Position numbers and translations under genes: made by a program. The notes under the pieces are model-generated. The model made no database searches. It saw only the letters and a program-made list of their open reading frames with translations, and was not told the origin of the DNA. A DNA stretch of 64,000 bases from Periconia sp. R9002 (lineage: Eukaryota > Ascomycota > Dothideomycetes > Pleosporales > Periconiaceae): the NCBI GenBank assembly GCA_023627715.1, contig JAMAHW010000081.1, positions 62,001-126,000 on the forward strand, in the 5' to 3' direction. Of this stretch, positions 31,298 to 42,318 are shown piece by piece. Numbering within the stretch: position 1 is the stretch's first letter; each line of letters begins with the position of its first letter.

Positions 31298-34117
31298 GGG
31301 GTGGGATGGGTTTATGTTTTTACGGTAGATACATGTAGATGGGGGGTGGTTTGGTGTGGTGTGTGGTAATTAGATATCATGATTGAATGATTGAAGGGGT
31401 TTTTCTTGCTTGTCTGGGTCTGGGGGTGGTGTGGATGTGTGGATGTGTGTGTGTGGTGATGTGATACCTTTCCCTCTTTTCATTCCCATTCCCATTCCAT
31501 TCACGACTCACTCACTCACGAAACCAAACAAACAAACAGACAGACAGACATCCTCCTCCTCATCATCATTAATACTACATATCCCGTCTTCGCAGCAGTT
31601 TTCACAATGGTTACCTAGTTACCCTCAACCCTTACCCATCTATCCATCTAGGTTCAGGTTTCGTTTCGTTAGAAAGAAAGTAAATCCAACAACAGCAGCA
31701 CAACACTTTTTTAACCTCGTTGGGTGAGGAGGGTATGTAGGGTTGTTTGTATTTGCGTTGGAACGGTTTGTTGTCTTGGTATTCATACTAGATATGTTAT
31801 GTGTTTGTAGTAGTAGGGCTTACCTGGTTTAGATTTGAAAGTTTGATATAAATCTTGAGACTTGGAAACTGCTGACCTGCTTACCTGAAGAGGGTTTTTG
31901 GTTTTGGGGCGGATGAAGATATGTCTATATATATACCCTCTCTCGATCTCTCTCGAGGTGGAAACAATCAAAAGTATTTTCTTTCTTCTTCGCAATGAAT
32001 TATGTGTAATTAGTTACGAGTGGTATTAACACTGGTTTTTGGATCGCCTTAGCTGGGGAGGTTGCGTATGGTAGGTACATACATAGGTAACTATTGTTCT
32101 TAGTTGGGTAATAATTCCCTGGATTATGTAGCTCGATACATATGTACATAGGTTTTATCGTTTCGCGCAACAGCTAACAACAAGGAATAGTATGGATCAT
32201 TAAGTAAATTTTGTTCTAGGTGTGTAGATATATGTAGAATGCGGCCTTCTAAGAAGGGAGGGAAAGTAATGTTTAATATTGATTTGAATTATGGGAAATG
32301 TGGGAGTGGATATATTGGATTGATTGGGTGTGTGTTGTTGTGTGGGGGGGTTGTCCAGTGAGATGTGCTGTGATCTACACTTTTGTCGTGAAGCTGCCTG
32401 ATTAGGAAGGTTGGGTGTTTCTGGACAGTGGAACCTGGAGACAGTTCTGTAGCGAACAGTTATGTACTGTGATCAACACCTTCATTACAACGAACTTTCC
32501 TTATCGGGAATGTTGGGTGTTTCTGGCACCTTGCAACCTGCGACCTGGACACCCACCATTTTTCTGTAGCGAACACCATATACTATCATCCACACCTTTC
32601 TCTTCCCGCAAAGTTACCTGATTAGGAAGGTTGAATATTTTTGGGCTTTTGTGCGTGCATGTGGATTATATACCGCGACAAACGGGTGCGCGATGGTAAC
32701 ATTAAACTGTAGTTGTTTGATTAGTATTTGTGAAGTAGAAGAAGTCGTGGGGCAACCGGTGGTTCTTCCATTTCCACAGATGCGTTCACAGGTGTGGATT
32801 CGCAGCTTCTTTGTCGGTCTAGTACATAGGCTAAGACTTGCCGGTTCGTTCTTGGAGAAGGCTTGGTGTTTTGGAGTGTGTGATAACCCTTGGGGTTTTT
32901 GACTACATACGTGTGTTGGGTTACATTTTGATGATGATAAGTGTTGGTGATGATGAGAGTCCGTAATGTTGCAGAGCGTTTGAAACTCTCTGGATTAGTT
33001 GGTTAATTGGGAGGCCCTGGATGATTGCTGCTGTTGCGCACGGACGGGCACATACGGTGGTGAGATTGAGATACGAGACGGGATGAGATGAGATGAGGGA
33101 GGACGAGTCTCGTCTCATCTTTCCTTCCTTTTTTTTTTCTCTACTTCTCTGTCTTTGAACTTACTCGTGGGTTTGCATGTGGTGGGCACAGATCGGATCA
33201 ATGTGTGTCGTGGCCCCGTTTGGGAAAGGGGGCCGCGGCTGTTGTACACTGGTACGGGAGGTTTCTCATGCTTTTGAGGTATTTTGTTGTTTTTTTACGA
33301 GGGGAACCGGGTGGTTTTATGGACTTTTGATTTTGGTATTGATGAGTGATAATACGGTAACTATAACTGATGCTGGGCGTGTCATGCTCAGCAAATGCAT
33401 TTTCCTTGGTATGGGTCAACACCTACCCGCTTACTATCCTCACTTTCATGCCTAAAACTATGTCATATTTGTACTTGAGACGATGAGGAAAACAACAACA
33501 GAAAAATTATTGATAACTCGTTACTGCAGTTGTTATCTCTTAATGGTAGATTCGCTACTGTTCTCCTTACATAAGCACGCAAATGCAATCTACAGTACAC
33601 CTCAATTCGATACCAAAACGCACACTGTGCAGCAAACGCACCTCAAAAGCCCGTTCCTCCCTCATGCAGTTGGAATTCGCGAAGAAACATGTTCCCTGAG
33701 TCGTTCCCGCGGATTGTCTTGTCCAAGGAGCGATCTAGGCTGGAAGCATAGCCCTGAGGCACTTTGGACCCCCGCCAAGCGCAGTGAAACAATCGGAGAG
33801 GCTTGCTTGAAACTCACCACTGCACAACGGCACAACATGACCGGCGCGGCAGCCAAAGATCGACAGGCTCGACCGCGTGCACATGCCTTTTGTGCCTCAC
33901 CAAGGGTCGCAGTCTAAGCTACACGCTATCATCGCCGAGCCTAATACAAGCATTCACCCAAGGACCTCATACGCCAAGCCCTCGCTGTCACAATGTCTTG
34001 AAACCTCCTTCCCCGCGTTCGACAAGATGGACTTGAGGAATAAAAAGAGCGACGGACTCCCGTGGTTGTTGGGCTCGATAGTGTATGGCATCTCTGTCTC
34101 CCGATTTTTTGCTGAAG
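31298..34117. other. Long AT-rich intergenic region
   Basis: 2.8 kb without a credible gene. It contains TG-rich and AT-rich stretches, short tetranucleotide runs (AAACAAACAAACAGACAGAC near 31526), and a degenerate tandem repeat at 32360-32650. The last ~500 bases are the leader of the BTB gene. Confidence 0.5.
32360..32650. repeat. Degenerate tandem repeat, unit ~100-120 bases
   Basis: The phrase CCTGATTAGGAAGGTTG recurs at 32397 and 32617, with a mutated middle copy (CCTTATCGGGAATGTTG) at 32499. Between them CTGTAGCGAACA and an ACTGTGATCAACACC-like segment also repeat. Spacing is 102 and 118 bases, so there are about two and a half diverged units. Confidence 0.65.
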
Positions 34118-35314
34118 ATGCCATTTATGAACCCTAAAGGCATGTCGACCCTCGGACACACTTTCAGGTAAGAGCTACGCACTCAATCCACTGCCAGTTC
34201 CTTTTATTAACAATTTTCTAGAAATTTTGACCAAACGATTCTGACCATCAAGGTCGGAAAGGGAGAATACCCGGAATCGTTCAGTTGCCACCGAGAGCTC
34301 TTGCGAAGATGCTCAACCTACTTTGACAAGGTCCTGCAACAGCAGGGCTCATCGCCGTACAAGAAAGATGGAGAATCTTCCATCGAGCTTGAAGACACAA
34401 ACCCAGATGTTTTCGACGCCTTCATGATGTGGCTGTACACGGGCTACATCCCGCACCATCTGATCGAAGGCAACAAAGAGACCAAGGCACCCACCCACTC
34501 CATCGATCTCAGCCACGGCGAAAGCACAGATGAACCACCCACCGAGTCCGAGTCAAAAGAAGACCCCGCCGCAGACGACGTCGACGCGGTATCATGGGGC
34601 ATCAGCCTCGACAACGACGACCCACCTCCTGCGGAAGCCCAACAACCCGAAGAACCCCCCACCACCTCAGAAAACGGCGCCGAAAAGGTGCCGGGCGATG
34701 GCGAGAGCGAAAAAAGCGCCCCAACCACCATGTCCATGCCACCCATCCGGCTCACCGCAGCCGACAAACCCGAGGTCCCTAAGGAAACCCTCTGCCCATG
34801 CTGCTCGCGGCCGTACAAGTGGCGAGGACTCGAAGGCTTCCTCGAACGGCGTTTCATCTCGCTCTACATCTTCGCGCACCGGTACGAGATCCCCAAGCTC
34901 CGCCGCGCCGTGATCCTCGCATGGCAGACCAACGACGAGATCCTACAGTCCATGCCAGACCACAGCAACGTCATCGACGCGTACGAGAGCCTCCCCGCCG
35001 ACTCGCCCCTGTGCAAGTACTTCCTCGACATGTATAGCGTGTACTGGAACCCGGACAAGGACAACGAGCGCATGTCGGCGCTGCGCTCGCAGCTCCCGCA
35101 GCCGTTCCTGTTCGAGCTCGCGACCACGCTGGCGAAAGGTGAGCGGCCAAAGTCCGAGAAGGACTGGTGCGAGTGGCATGAGCATGAGGATGAGGCGGCC
35201 AAGAAGGCGTGCACGGACGAGATGATGAAGGATCCTGTTGCGTCCAAGGCGATTAAGCGGTTGAGGGATACGAAGGGTTGGAAGGGTCTTGTCATGAAGA
35301 AGGGCAAGAGGTGA
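34118..35314 (+). CDS. BTB/POZ domain protein
   Basis: Two exons, 34118-34167 and 34222-35314, flank a 54-base intron (GTAAGA..TTTTCTAG), encoding 380 residues. The BTB fold starts right after the junction: NFDQTILTIKVGKGEYPESFSCHRELLRRCSTYFDKVL, then IELEDTNPDVFDAFMMWLYTGYI, which is the usual core. A Pro/Glu/Ser-rich insertion (about residues 110-200) interrupts the domain, followed by CPCCSRPYKW and the helical LYIFAHRYEIPKLRRAVILAWQ segment that normally completes fungal BTB proteins. Such proteins often act as Cul3 ubiquitin-ligase adaptors or dimerising factors; the role here is unknown. The splice model is supported because the BTB strand begins in the frame created by the join. Confidence 0.85.
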
Positions 35315-35942
35315 TGCGTTGATGCTTATCACTAAGAACAGGATCAACTCAAAAAAAAGATAAGTTTGTAAAGTCACCTGGCATATGACGACGGTTTGGC
35401 GTTTTCGTTTCTGGGATGGGACACACCGGCATATCGGGCTGTTTTTGTTCAGCAGGTTTGAGCAGAGATATATTACTACTACTAGTTACTTAGATGAATA
35501 TGTATACCCCCTTATCTCTTTGCATACCTCGCTCGAAGTTTCTTCATGTTGTCTGTGAATGGTCAACATCTTGAGATCCAAACCACACCGGCCGATGAGT
35601 TGCCTACTCCCTTCGCCCTTCAAACACATAACATATAATATGGCATCAACCCTCAGTCAAGATGGGACGTCTCACCCACCGTCGGACACTCCAGCATGCA
35701 TTCGCCATCGATACAAAGACATCTTCCTTTCTCCCTCATTCCTTCTAAAAACATTACTTTTCCCGACTTTCGAAGGTCAGGTAGGCAGAAGCAAAAGAAA
35801 AAACACGCTCCCCTACGCAAAAAAAAAAAAAAGAGAACGGAAACAGTTCATCCCAAACACACGTAACAACTACCAACATACCCCTCCTTCCCAACCTCCC
35901 GACCTCCCACCCTTCCAATCCTCTCCTTCCTCCCTCCCCCCA
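35315..35942. other. Intergenic, convergent 3' flanks
   Basis: This lies between the converging BTB gene and the secreted-protein gene. It holds a poly-A run at 35818-35832 and CT-rich sequence, but no gene. Confidence 0.5.
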
Positions 35943-37018
35943 TTACCCCCTCGTAACCGTCCTCGTCACAGTCCTAACCCCCGGACTCGCCGTCACAACC
36001 TTCGTCGAAACCCTAACCACCGGACTCGCACTCGCCGTCCTCGTCGTAGTGCTAACTATCGCACTCCCCGTTTTTGTAATTATCTTCGTCGTCGTACTTA
36101 CCGTCGCTTTGGTCGACCCCTTCGCCGAAACCGTAACAACCTTCCCCGACGCAGTCGTACTCCTCACAGACGTAACCACCACCGTCTTCGTCACCACCGC
36201 CGCCGACGACTTCCCACTCGTCCCCGTATCCATCTCGCCGTAGATCCCCGGGCCCCCCCACGCGGTGGTCGTTTTGGTGGCTGGCGGGAGTGTTGTGGTT
36301 GTTGTTTTGGTGGCGGTTTGTGTTATGAGGACGCGTGAGGGGGCTACTGTGGCGGTGGTTGTGGTTGTGGAGACGGAGTAGGAGATGGAGTACGCGGTTG
36401 TGGTGGCGATGGTGATGGAGGTGGCAGTGGCGGTGAGTGTTTGGGTTTGGTTGAGGGTTAGGGAGGCGAGGCTGGTGGTTGTTGTCGAGATGTACGTTTC
36501 GGTTATGGCGTAGGGGGGGAACCCGCAGTCGACGTCGTAGTAGTAGTAGGGTTGTGTGGTGTCGTTTATGAAGAAGGTTTCTCTGCGTGCGGGTTAGGTT
36601 TTGTCATGTTTGGGAAATGGTGCGAGGCGGGTGGGAGTCATTGGACATAGTCATGGGTTGATTGCACCAAGAAGTGGATAAATAGCTTCTAGAGAAAGGA
36701 GGTATGTGGATTAAAGGATTATAGAAGGGCATGGTCTTACAGCCAGTCCGGGAAAAACTCGCAGTACTGCGCGTCCGCGTCCGCATAATAACTATACCGG
36801 AAACTCTTGCATCGCGGATAATCGTTCTTGCAGAAGTCGGCACACAGCGCAAACGTCGATGGTGCTCTATAAAAGAAGTTCCCCATGTAGAACGTCGTTC
36901 CCGCGTCGTCGTGTGTCCCTAGACTGCCGCATATTTGTGCAGCTTCAAGTTGCACTACTAAGAGGATTGAGAGAATGAACAGGTGCGAGAGGATCTGGAA
37001 AGGTGATGGTGGCGACAT
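35943..37018 (-). CDS. Secreted Cys-rich (PAN/apple-like) protein with Thr/Ser-rich tail
   Basis: Exons 36741-37018 and 35943-36582, joined across a 158-base intron, encode 305 residues; the second exon has no ATG of its own, and the join keeps frame through a Leu codon. Residues 1-27 form a signal peptide (FILSILLVVQLEAA). A compact domain follows with cysteines at 30, 59, 63, 70, 86 and 112, and aromatic residues around them (CADFCKNDYPRCKSFRYSYY); the C-x3-C-x6-C spacing resembles PAN/apple or WSC-type domains that bind glycans or proteins outside the cell. The remaining ~190 residues are Thr/Ser/Val-rich, likely heavily O-glycosylated. There is no clear GPI signal at the end (VTRTVTRG). 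It is probably a secreted or wall-associated protein. Confidence 0.7.
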
Positions 37019-37331
37019 TACGAGTTCCTTGGATTGTTATGGGGGGAATGGAAGGCCGGAAACATGGTCTAGCTGGGTGTGTTGGAATAAGGAAAAAAGT
37101 CGTAGGCGGAGTGGATATGTCTTTGTTGTGGTTTTTTGGCAACGTGGAATGGTCTTCTATCGCCATGCGGAATGCGCAGCCACGGAAGGACGTGTGGCAC
37201 GAAGGACTGCATAACCTGAATAGGTTTTCTAGACCCAGCATGATCGAAATCGTTTTCAGTGCCAATATGCCGAGTGACGTTTGGCACGGTTGCTTAAAGT
37301 GCGGCAGAAATCTGGAGAAGCGTCAGATGGT

Positions 37332-39428
37332 TCAGCCCAGAGTCAACTCAATAGTCTCCTTCCCAGTCTTCTCCCAGACCCCCTTTGCAACTCTGCCAAG
37401 AGCTTTGCGGTAGGCCACACCATCAATCCACTCGACCCATAGGACATTGACGAATTCATATACGCTTTCCTGACGCCTGGGAATCTTCATTCTGTCCCAC
37501 TCATCGAAGCTTTGTTTGTCAATTTCCTGCTTAAACACCGAGCCAGCGGATATTTGAACAAGCTCCACAATGTCCCCCATGGTGGACCTGGCCTCGGGGG
37601 CTTTGCGTTCATGGGCTTTGCGCTTAGAGACTTTGCTCTTCCTGCGCAATGAATTGAGACGTAAACACCCGGCCCAAGCGTCTTCTGTGGTAACGAGGTC
37701 TATCGTATCGCAATACGCAGCCTCGCTTCTGTATTTTGTCCCTACTCGAAGAAAAGCGCGCACAGTTGTGCAGTGGAGATAACGAGCGTTCACCGGGGGG
37801 ATATGCGCTATGTGTTGATCACGTACGGGGACTGGATAACGAAATGGTTTCAAAGGGAAGGCTGGATGATAAAAAAGGTAGCAGTCTTCGGCTTCTTGCA
37901 CCCACTTCCATTCTGTACCAGCAGTCAACGCTTTGAGGTCGACGGGGTAATCAAGATACTGAACACTCCGCTTGATGGCCTTGCGAGGGGATTGGAGGGT
38001 TATCGAGTAACTCCATTCGACAGTGTTTATTGTCTTCCAAGTAGTCTGCGGGGACATATACGTTTCTTCTCCTTCGAAAAGATAGTTTGCGGCACTTCGC
38101 CAGCTCTCGGAATTCATATTACCAGTCCAACCGGCCCAGGACCAGGATGGAAGAACGGCCTCTGAAGCAGAAGCTTTGATGGGGTTGCGACGATGCATTG
38201 GTCTGAACGGTTGCCATAGAAGGGCGGCATCAAAGCACATCACCGGAATCCCGGATATGATACCTCCCGGGAAAACGCGACTTAATTGGGATAAAATGCC
38301 AGCGAAAGCATCGAGGGCGTCCTCAGGGAACGAGAGCTGACGGATGTTGAAGAGGGCGACGAGACGAGCATATCTGCTCATATCCGGCCAAGCCGGAAAA
38401 TCGAGTCCCGCAAATTTGCCTTTCAAGTGCGACTTGGAGGAAGTGCGGGCATGGTTGTGCTTTGATTTCAGTTCGGGGACAGTTTCCATAGACACTTGTT
38501 GGGTTTCATGCCATGCTGATATTCCACATTCCCAATTGACCGTACCACCTTGGAATATCACTTTGCGCTTTGAGAAAAGATATTCTTGAAAAGTCCAGGC
38601 ACGGGAATACCATGCCGAGCGCATAAGCCCACGTGTATGATCCAACAGTATACTCCTGCCATTATCCCCCTCTTCCTCAGCTTCACTACCCTCCCGTGCC
38701 TTTTCTTGTTGGCGAACTGGCTCGTATAATGGACCAGAAGCATCGTCACTCTGCGCAGCGATAATCGTAAGGTAAGATCCAGCATATATCTTGCCCATAG
38801 CATCCAATTGGCTTTGCTTTGCAACAGTTTCGTTCTGAACAATGCAAAATCTGTCCACCCATAAATAGCGTTGACCAATCTGTTCCACAAATTCGACAGC
38901 GTCTTTGACAGTTCTTGGGAGCGTCTCTTTAGAAGCCATGAGCCCTCCAGTTTTTCGAAAATCAGCAATATTTTCCTTCAAAGTGCACGTAGATGAATTG
39001 CTATTTTTACCCCAAGTGTAACTGAGCGCAAGGTACTCCGCATCCGGAGGCGTGGACACAAGACAACCCTTTATAACGTCAATCAATAACAGGGGCCTAC
39101 TCCAAGGGCTATCCATTGCATGTGGCTCGACCGAACATCCACCGCGATTGCGATGCTGTTTATCGCAGGTCTGTAGCCAATTTCTGACAGTTTCTGCGGG
39201 ACGAAAATTCTGTTTCCGCGCATGAGGGCTTTTGTTGGTATCCATTGTTTTCTCCAAGTATGGAAGATATGGTACCAAAGCGCGGGGGCCAATTCCGGCT
39301 TCATCGGAGGACGAGATATAGACTTCGGGTGAATGGACTTCGTCTTCGCGTGATCTCGCATTGCTTGTCCTAGTATCCAGCGTCAATGCCTTGACGAGTT
39401 TACGAAGACGCCTCTGCTTTTTCGGCAT
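37332..39428 (-). CDS. HET-domain (heterokaryon incompatibility) protein
   Basis: An intron-free gene of 698 residues starting at ATG 39428. The HET domain occupies about residues 130-310 with its signature blocks in order: YLALSYTWGK; LPRTVKDAVEFVEQIGQRYLWVD with RFCIVQN; MGKIYAGSYLTIIAA; and SAWYSRAWTFQEYLFSKRKVIF. In filamentous fungi HET domains trigger cell death after recognition of non-self or danger, and they have structural similarity to TIR domains. The C-terminal half (W-rich, SWSWAGWTG) is the usual extension of such proteins; no NACHT or repeat sensor domain is present. The N-terminus is basic. A second HET gene lies at 59236-61616 on the same strand. Confidence 0.92.
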   Translation of the reverse strand: MPKKQRRLRKLVKALTLDTRTSNARSREDEVHSPEVYISSSDEAGIGPRALVPYLPYLEKTMDTNKSPHARKQNFRPAETVRNWLQTCDKQHRNRGGCSVEPHAMDSPWSRPLLLIDVIKGCLVSTPPDAEYLALSYTWGKNSNSSTCTLKENIADFRKTGGLMASKETLPRTVKDAVEFVEQIGQRYLWVDRFCIVQNETVAKQSQLDAMGKIYAGSYLTIIAAQSDDASGPLYEPVRQQEKAREGSEAEEEGDNGRSILLDHTRGLMRSAWYSRAWTFQEYLFSKRKVIFQGGTVNWECGISAWHETQQVSMETVPELKSKHNHARTSSKSHLKGKFAGLDFPAWPDMSRYARLVALFNIRQLSFPEDALDAFAGILSQLSRVFPGGIISGIPVMCFDAALLWQPFRPMHRRNPIKASASEAVLPSWSWAGWTGNMNSESWRSAANYLFEGEETYMSPQTTWKTINTVEWSYSITLQSPRKAIKRSVQYLDYPVDLKALTAGTEWKWVQEAEDCYLFYHPAFPLKPFRYPVPVRDQHIAHIPPVNARYLHCTTVRAFLRVGTKYRSEAAYCDTIDLVTTEDAWAGCLRLNSLRRKSKVSKRKAHERKAPEARSTMGDIVELVQISAGSVFKQEIDKQSFDEWDRMKIPRRQESVYEFVNVLWVEWIDGVAYRKALGRVAKGVWEKTGKETIELTLG

Positions 39429-40140
39429 TGTGGATTGGGTCTTGGAAAAGTTGTAGGTTGGGTGATGATTGGAGGTGGCAGTGCTGTGGCTTTTAAGATT
39501 TCAAGGGCCAAGAAACATCCTTCTATCACAGGGCGTTCAGGTTTCGATAAGCTTGCTTACTTTATTGCTCCCACAATTCCTAATGTCCGTCCCGCGAAAT
39601 GGGTTTTCCCCGGTGATGTTAGGATTCTTTAGTAGATTGATACCTACCCCGCCGCACAGAGGATCAGGCGGGGGGGGGGCCTAACCTCGTACTACCGAGT
39701 TCACTGCGTGACTGCTTTGCGACCCCCAGCTGCGCCTAGTGCAAAGACATAACTTAGGCCTGCTTTTTATCAACTAGTTACATTTCTATTGTAGTAGAGC
39801 AAGGGCAATACTCGCATCTCTTATACTCGTGATTTAAAGAGCAATATTTGATATCTACCCATATAACATACAGTGACAATCATGATTTGCATAACGGTGA
39901 TTGCATCCCCCCTCCACTACCAGCTGTATAAAACAAGACAAACGCTACGCCACTATATTGCATCAGGCTTGCCTCTTGATAGGATTAGGACCTGCGTACT
40001 GATAGGCGCACATCAAGTTACACAGTTGGAGTGTCTAACACTCAGACTTCCGGGGTCACCACGGTTCCCCCCAATTTACCCTCTTCGCATCATCTTTCAC
40101 CCTTCGTGCAATCACAAACTGACAGAATAGCAACCTTACG
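39429..40140. other. Upstream region of the P450 gene
   Basis: This contains a 10-base G run near 39671, then AT-rich sequence. TATAAAAC at 39927-39934 is a candidate TATA box about 210 bases before the P450 ATG. No gene is seen. Confidence 0.4.
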
Positions 40141-41736
40141 ATGGCTCAAATTAGCTTCTTCATGGTAGCAGCTGGATTCTTGATCTACTGTTGTTGGCGG
40201 ACTGCGGTGTATCTTTCTTACAAGTTTACATTACGCCGCTATGGCTGTCAAGACCCCCCCAGATATCACCACAAAGAGCCGTTTATGGGCTTGGACTATT
40301 TTCTTAGCTTTATGAACGCATTCAAGGGGGGTTTTCTTATTCAGTTCAGCCACGAACTGTTCGAGAAACTCGGAAATACCTACACTGTCAAGTCTTTCGG
40401 AAAAAAAGTTTTCAAGACCAGAGACCAGGAAGTTTCTAAAGCTGTGCATGCCACTTATTTCGAAAACTTCGGTCTGCAAGGTCTTCGATATGACACGGCT
40501 GTCCATTTGTGGGGAAACGGGATCATTGTTGTAGACGGTCCACACTGGAAACATGGAAGAGCGCTCATAAAATCATCGTTTGATGTGGTGCACCTTGCGA
40601 ATATGGAACGACTCAGAAAGCACACCAGCACGTTCCTAGCTTTACTACCAGAAGACGGCTCGACGGTTGACCTCGCCCCCTTGTTCAAGAGACTGGTACG
40701 TTACGAGTCTGCGAAAGCAGAACGCAGCTGATGCAAGCAGATTTTGGACACTTCTAGCGAGTTCATCTTTGGAGAAGCCATGGGAGCTTTGAAAGACTCG
40801 AAGCAATTCACCGACTTCATGAATGCATTCGAATACGCGCAACGAGGGACCGGAGTCCGATCGGTGCTTGGTCGCCTAAAATTTCTTCATCGTGATGAGA
40901 AATGGTGGAGCGCCTGTCAGCAGGTGACCGACTATGCGGACAGCTATGTCGATACAGCATTGAAACGCCTCAAGGAGGAGAGGACGCAAGGCAAGACAAG
41001 CCAGCCGAAAGAACGCTTGCGTTTAGTCGACGAAATGGCGCGTGACACTCAAGATCGAGTTACTCTGCGTTCGCACATCATCAGCGTATTCAGCCCAGCT
41101 CATGATGGCGCAGCAACTGCCTTGACTAATGTTATTTTTCATCTGGCTCGCCACCCCGACGTTTGGTGGAAACTCAAAGCCGAAATTGAGTCGACAAAGG
41201 AAGAGATACTTACATATGAGTTACTGAACTCTTATCAGTATCTAGAGTGGGTACTAAAGGAAAGTGAGTGTTTCCGCGTCGCGCAACAAGGAATGCTTTG
41301 CATACTGACAGGAAAAAGCCCATCGTTTGACAACCATCGCTACGACCAACCAACGACTGTGCGTAAAGTCCACCGTTGTACCCTTTGGTGGCGGCCAAGA
41401 CGGACGTTCTCCAATGTACATTAAGAAAGGCGACATTGTTGAAATACATTATCGCGCCATGGGACGGGACAAAACATTCTGGGGCGATGACGCAGACCTC
41501 TTTCGACCTGAACGCTGGGAATCGGCCCGTCCAGGTTGGCAGTATACGCCTTTTGGTGGTGGCCCCGTTCTTGTCCTGGGATGCGGCTCGTCTTCACAGA
41601 GAGTGCTTACGTGCTTGTTATGCTACTGAGGAAGTATAAAGAGATTGTTAACCGCGATCCAGAGCTTGAATGGAAGGAAGAGTTTCGCCTTACCGTCCAG
41701 AGCAAGAATGGCTGTGTCGTAGCGCTCGTTCCATGA
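40141..41736 (+). pseudogene. Cytochrome P450 with frameshift in the heme-binding motif
   Basis: Exons 40141-40695, 40741-41263 and 41319-41736, with introns of 45 and 55 bases (the second with CTGAC branch). With one extra base in the third exon the product would be about 498 residues, normal for a P450. Seen in order: an N-terminal membrane anchor (ISFFMVAAGFLIYCCW), a CYP52-like C-helix (GPHWKHGRALIKSSF), I-helix (PAHDGAATAL), ExxR (KETHR, across intron 2), PERW, and YTPFGGGP. Directly after GGGP, at the CCCC run 41563-41566, the frame breaks: the following RSCPGMRL with the heme-ligand Cys lies in another frame and continues cleanly to 41736. So either one base was lost in the genome or in the assembly. 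The I-helix also lacks the usual Thr pair. CYP52-type enzymes hydroxylate alkanes or fatty acids; substrate here is inference. Confidence 0.75.
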
Positions 41737-42318
41737 GACACGAACGGGAATACCGAGACCACTGGAAAACATGATATTGTACCTACCGAAAGATGTTTTC
41801 GGGCAGACGCACCGATTGGGGAGAGTAATGTAACAGAAAGCATGGGGCCGTTTTCAGTCCCCTAGTAGCCACTCGGGTTGAAAAGGACTCAATTCCCTTC
41901 GTTTTCAACGTCGGAAAAGGGTGAAATTTGCTCTTGACAAGCCATGGCCATCTTCACTCGAGATGTCATGCCTTGTTTTGTGGTATCTGTATCGACCAAA
42001 AATATGCTTCGACAACTGCTGGCGTGTACATACATTAATTGATGGTTGGAACGACATGATCAGTATTCCTGGTTCTACATTCAATTGGTAGGCAATTTAG
42101 AATTATACTTCTCACGTTCACCAACCAATTGCGAAGAACAAGACACTTTCAATCTACTAGTCTTTTAAAATAGTATAACGTTAATTAGAATATTTGTGGA
42201 TCAGATCAATAGAACGAAAGATTCGATTTCCTTCATAAAAAGCTAAAGAAGATTCCAGTGGCGAAGATGCTTCCGACAATGACCTCCATCAGAGCATACG
42301 GTTCTGCTAGAGTGGTCC
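41737..42318. other. Intergenic, convergent 3' flanks
   Basis: This lies between the converging P450 and the minus-strand gene at 42319. It is AT-rich toward the right, with no gene or clear repeat seen. Confidence 0.5.
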
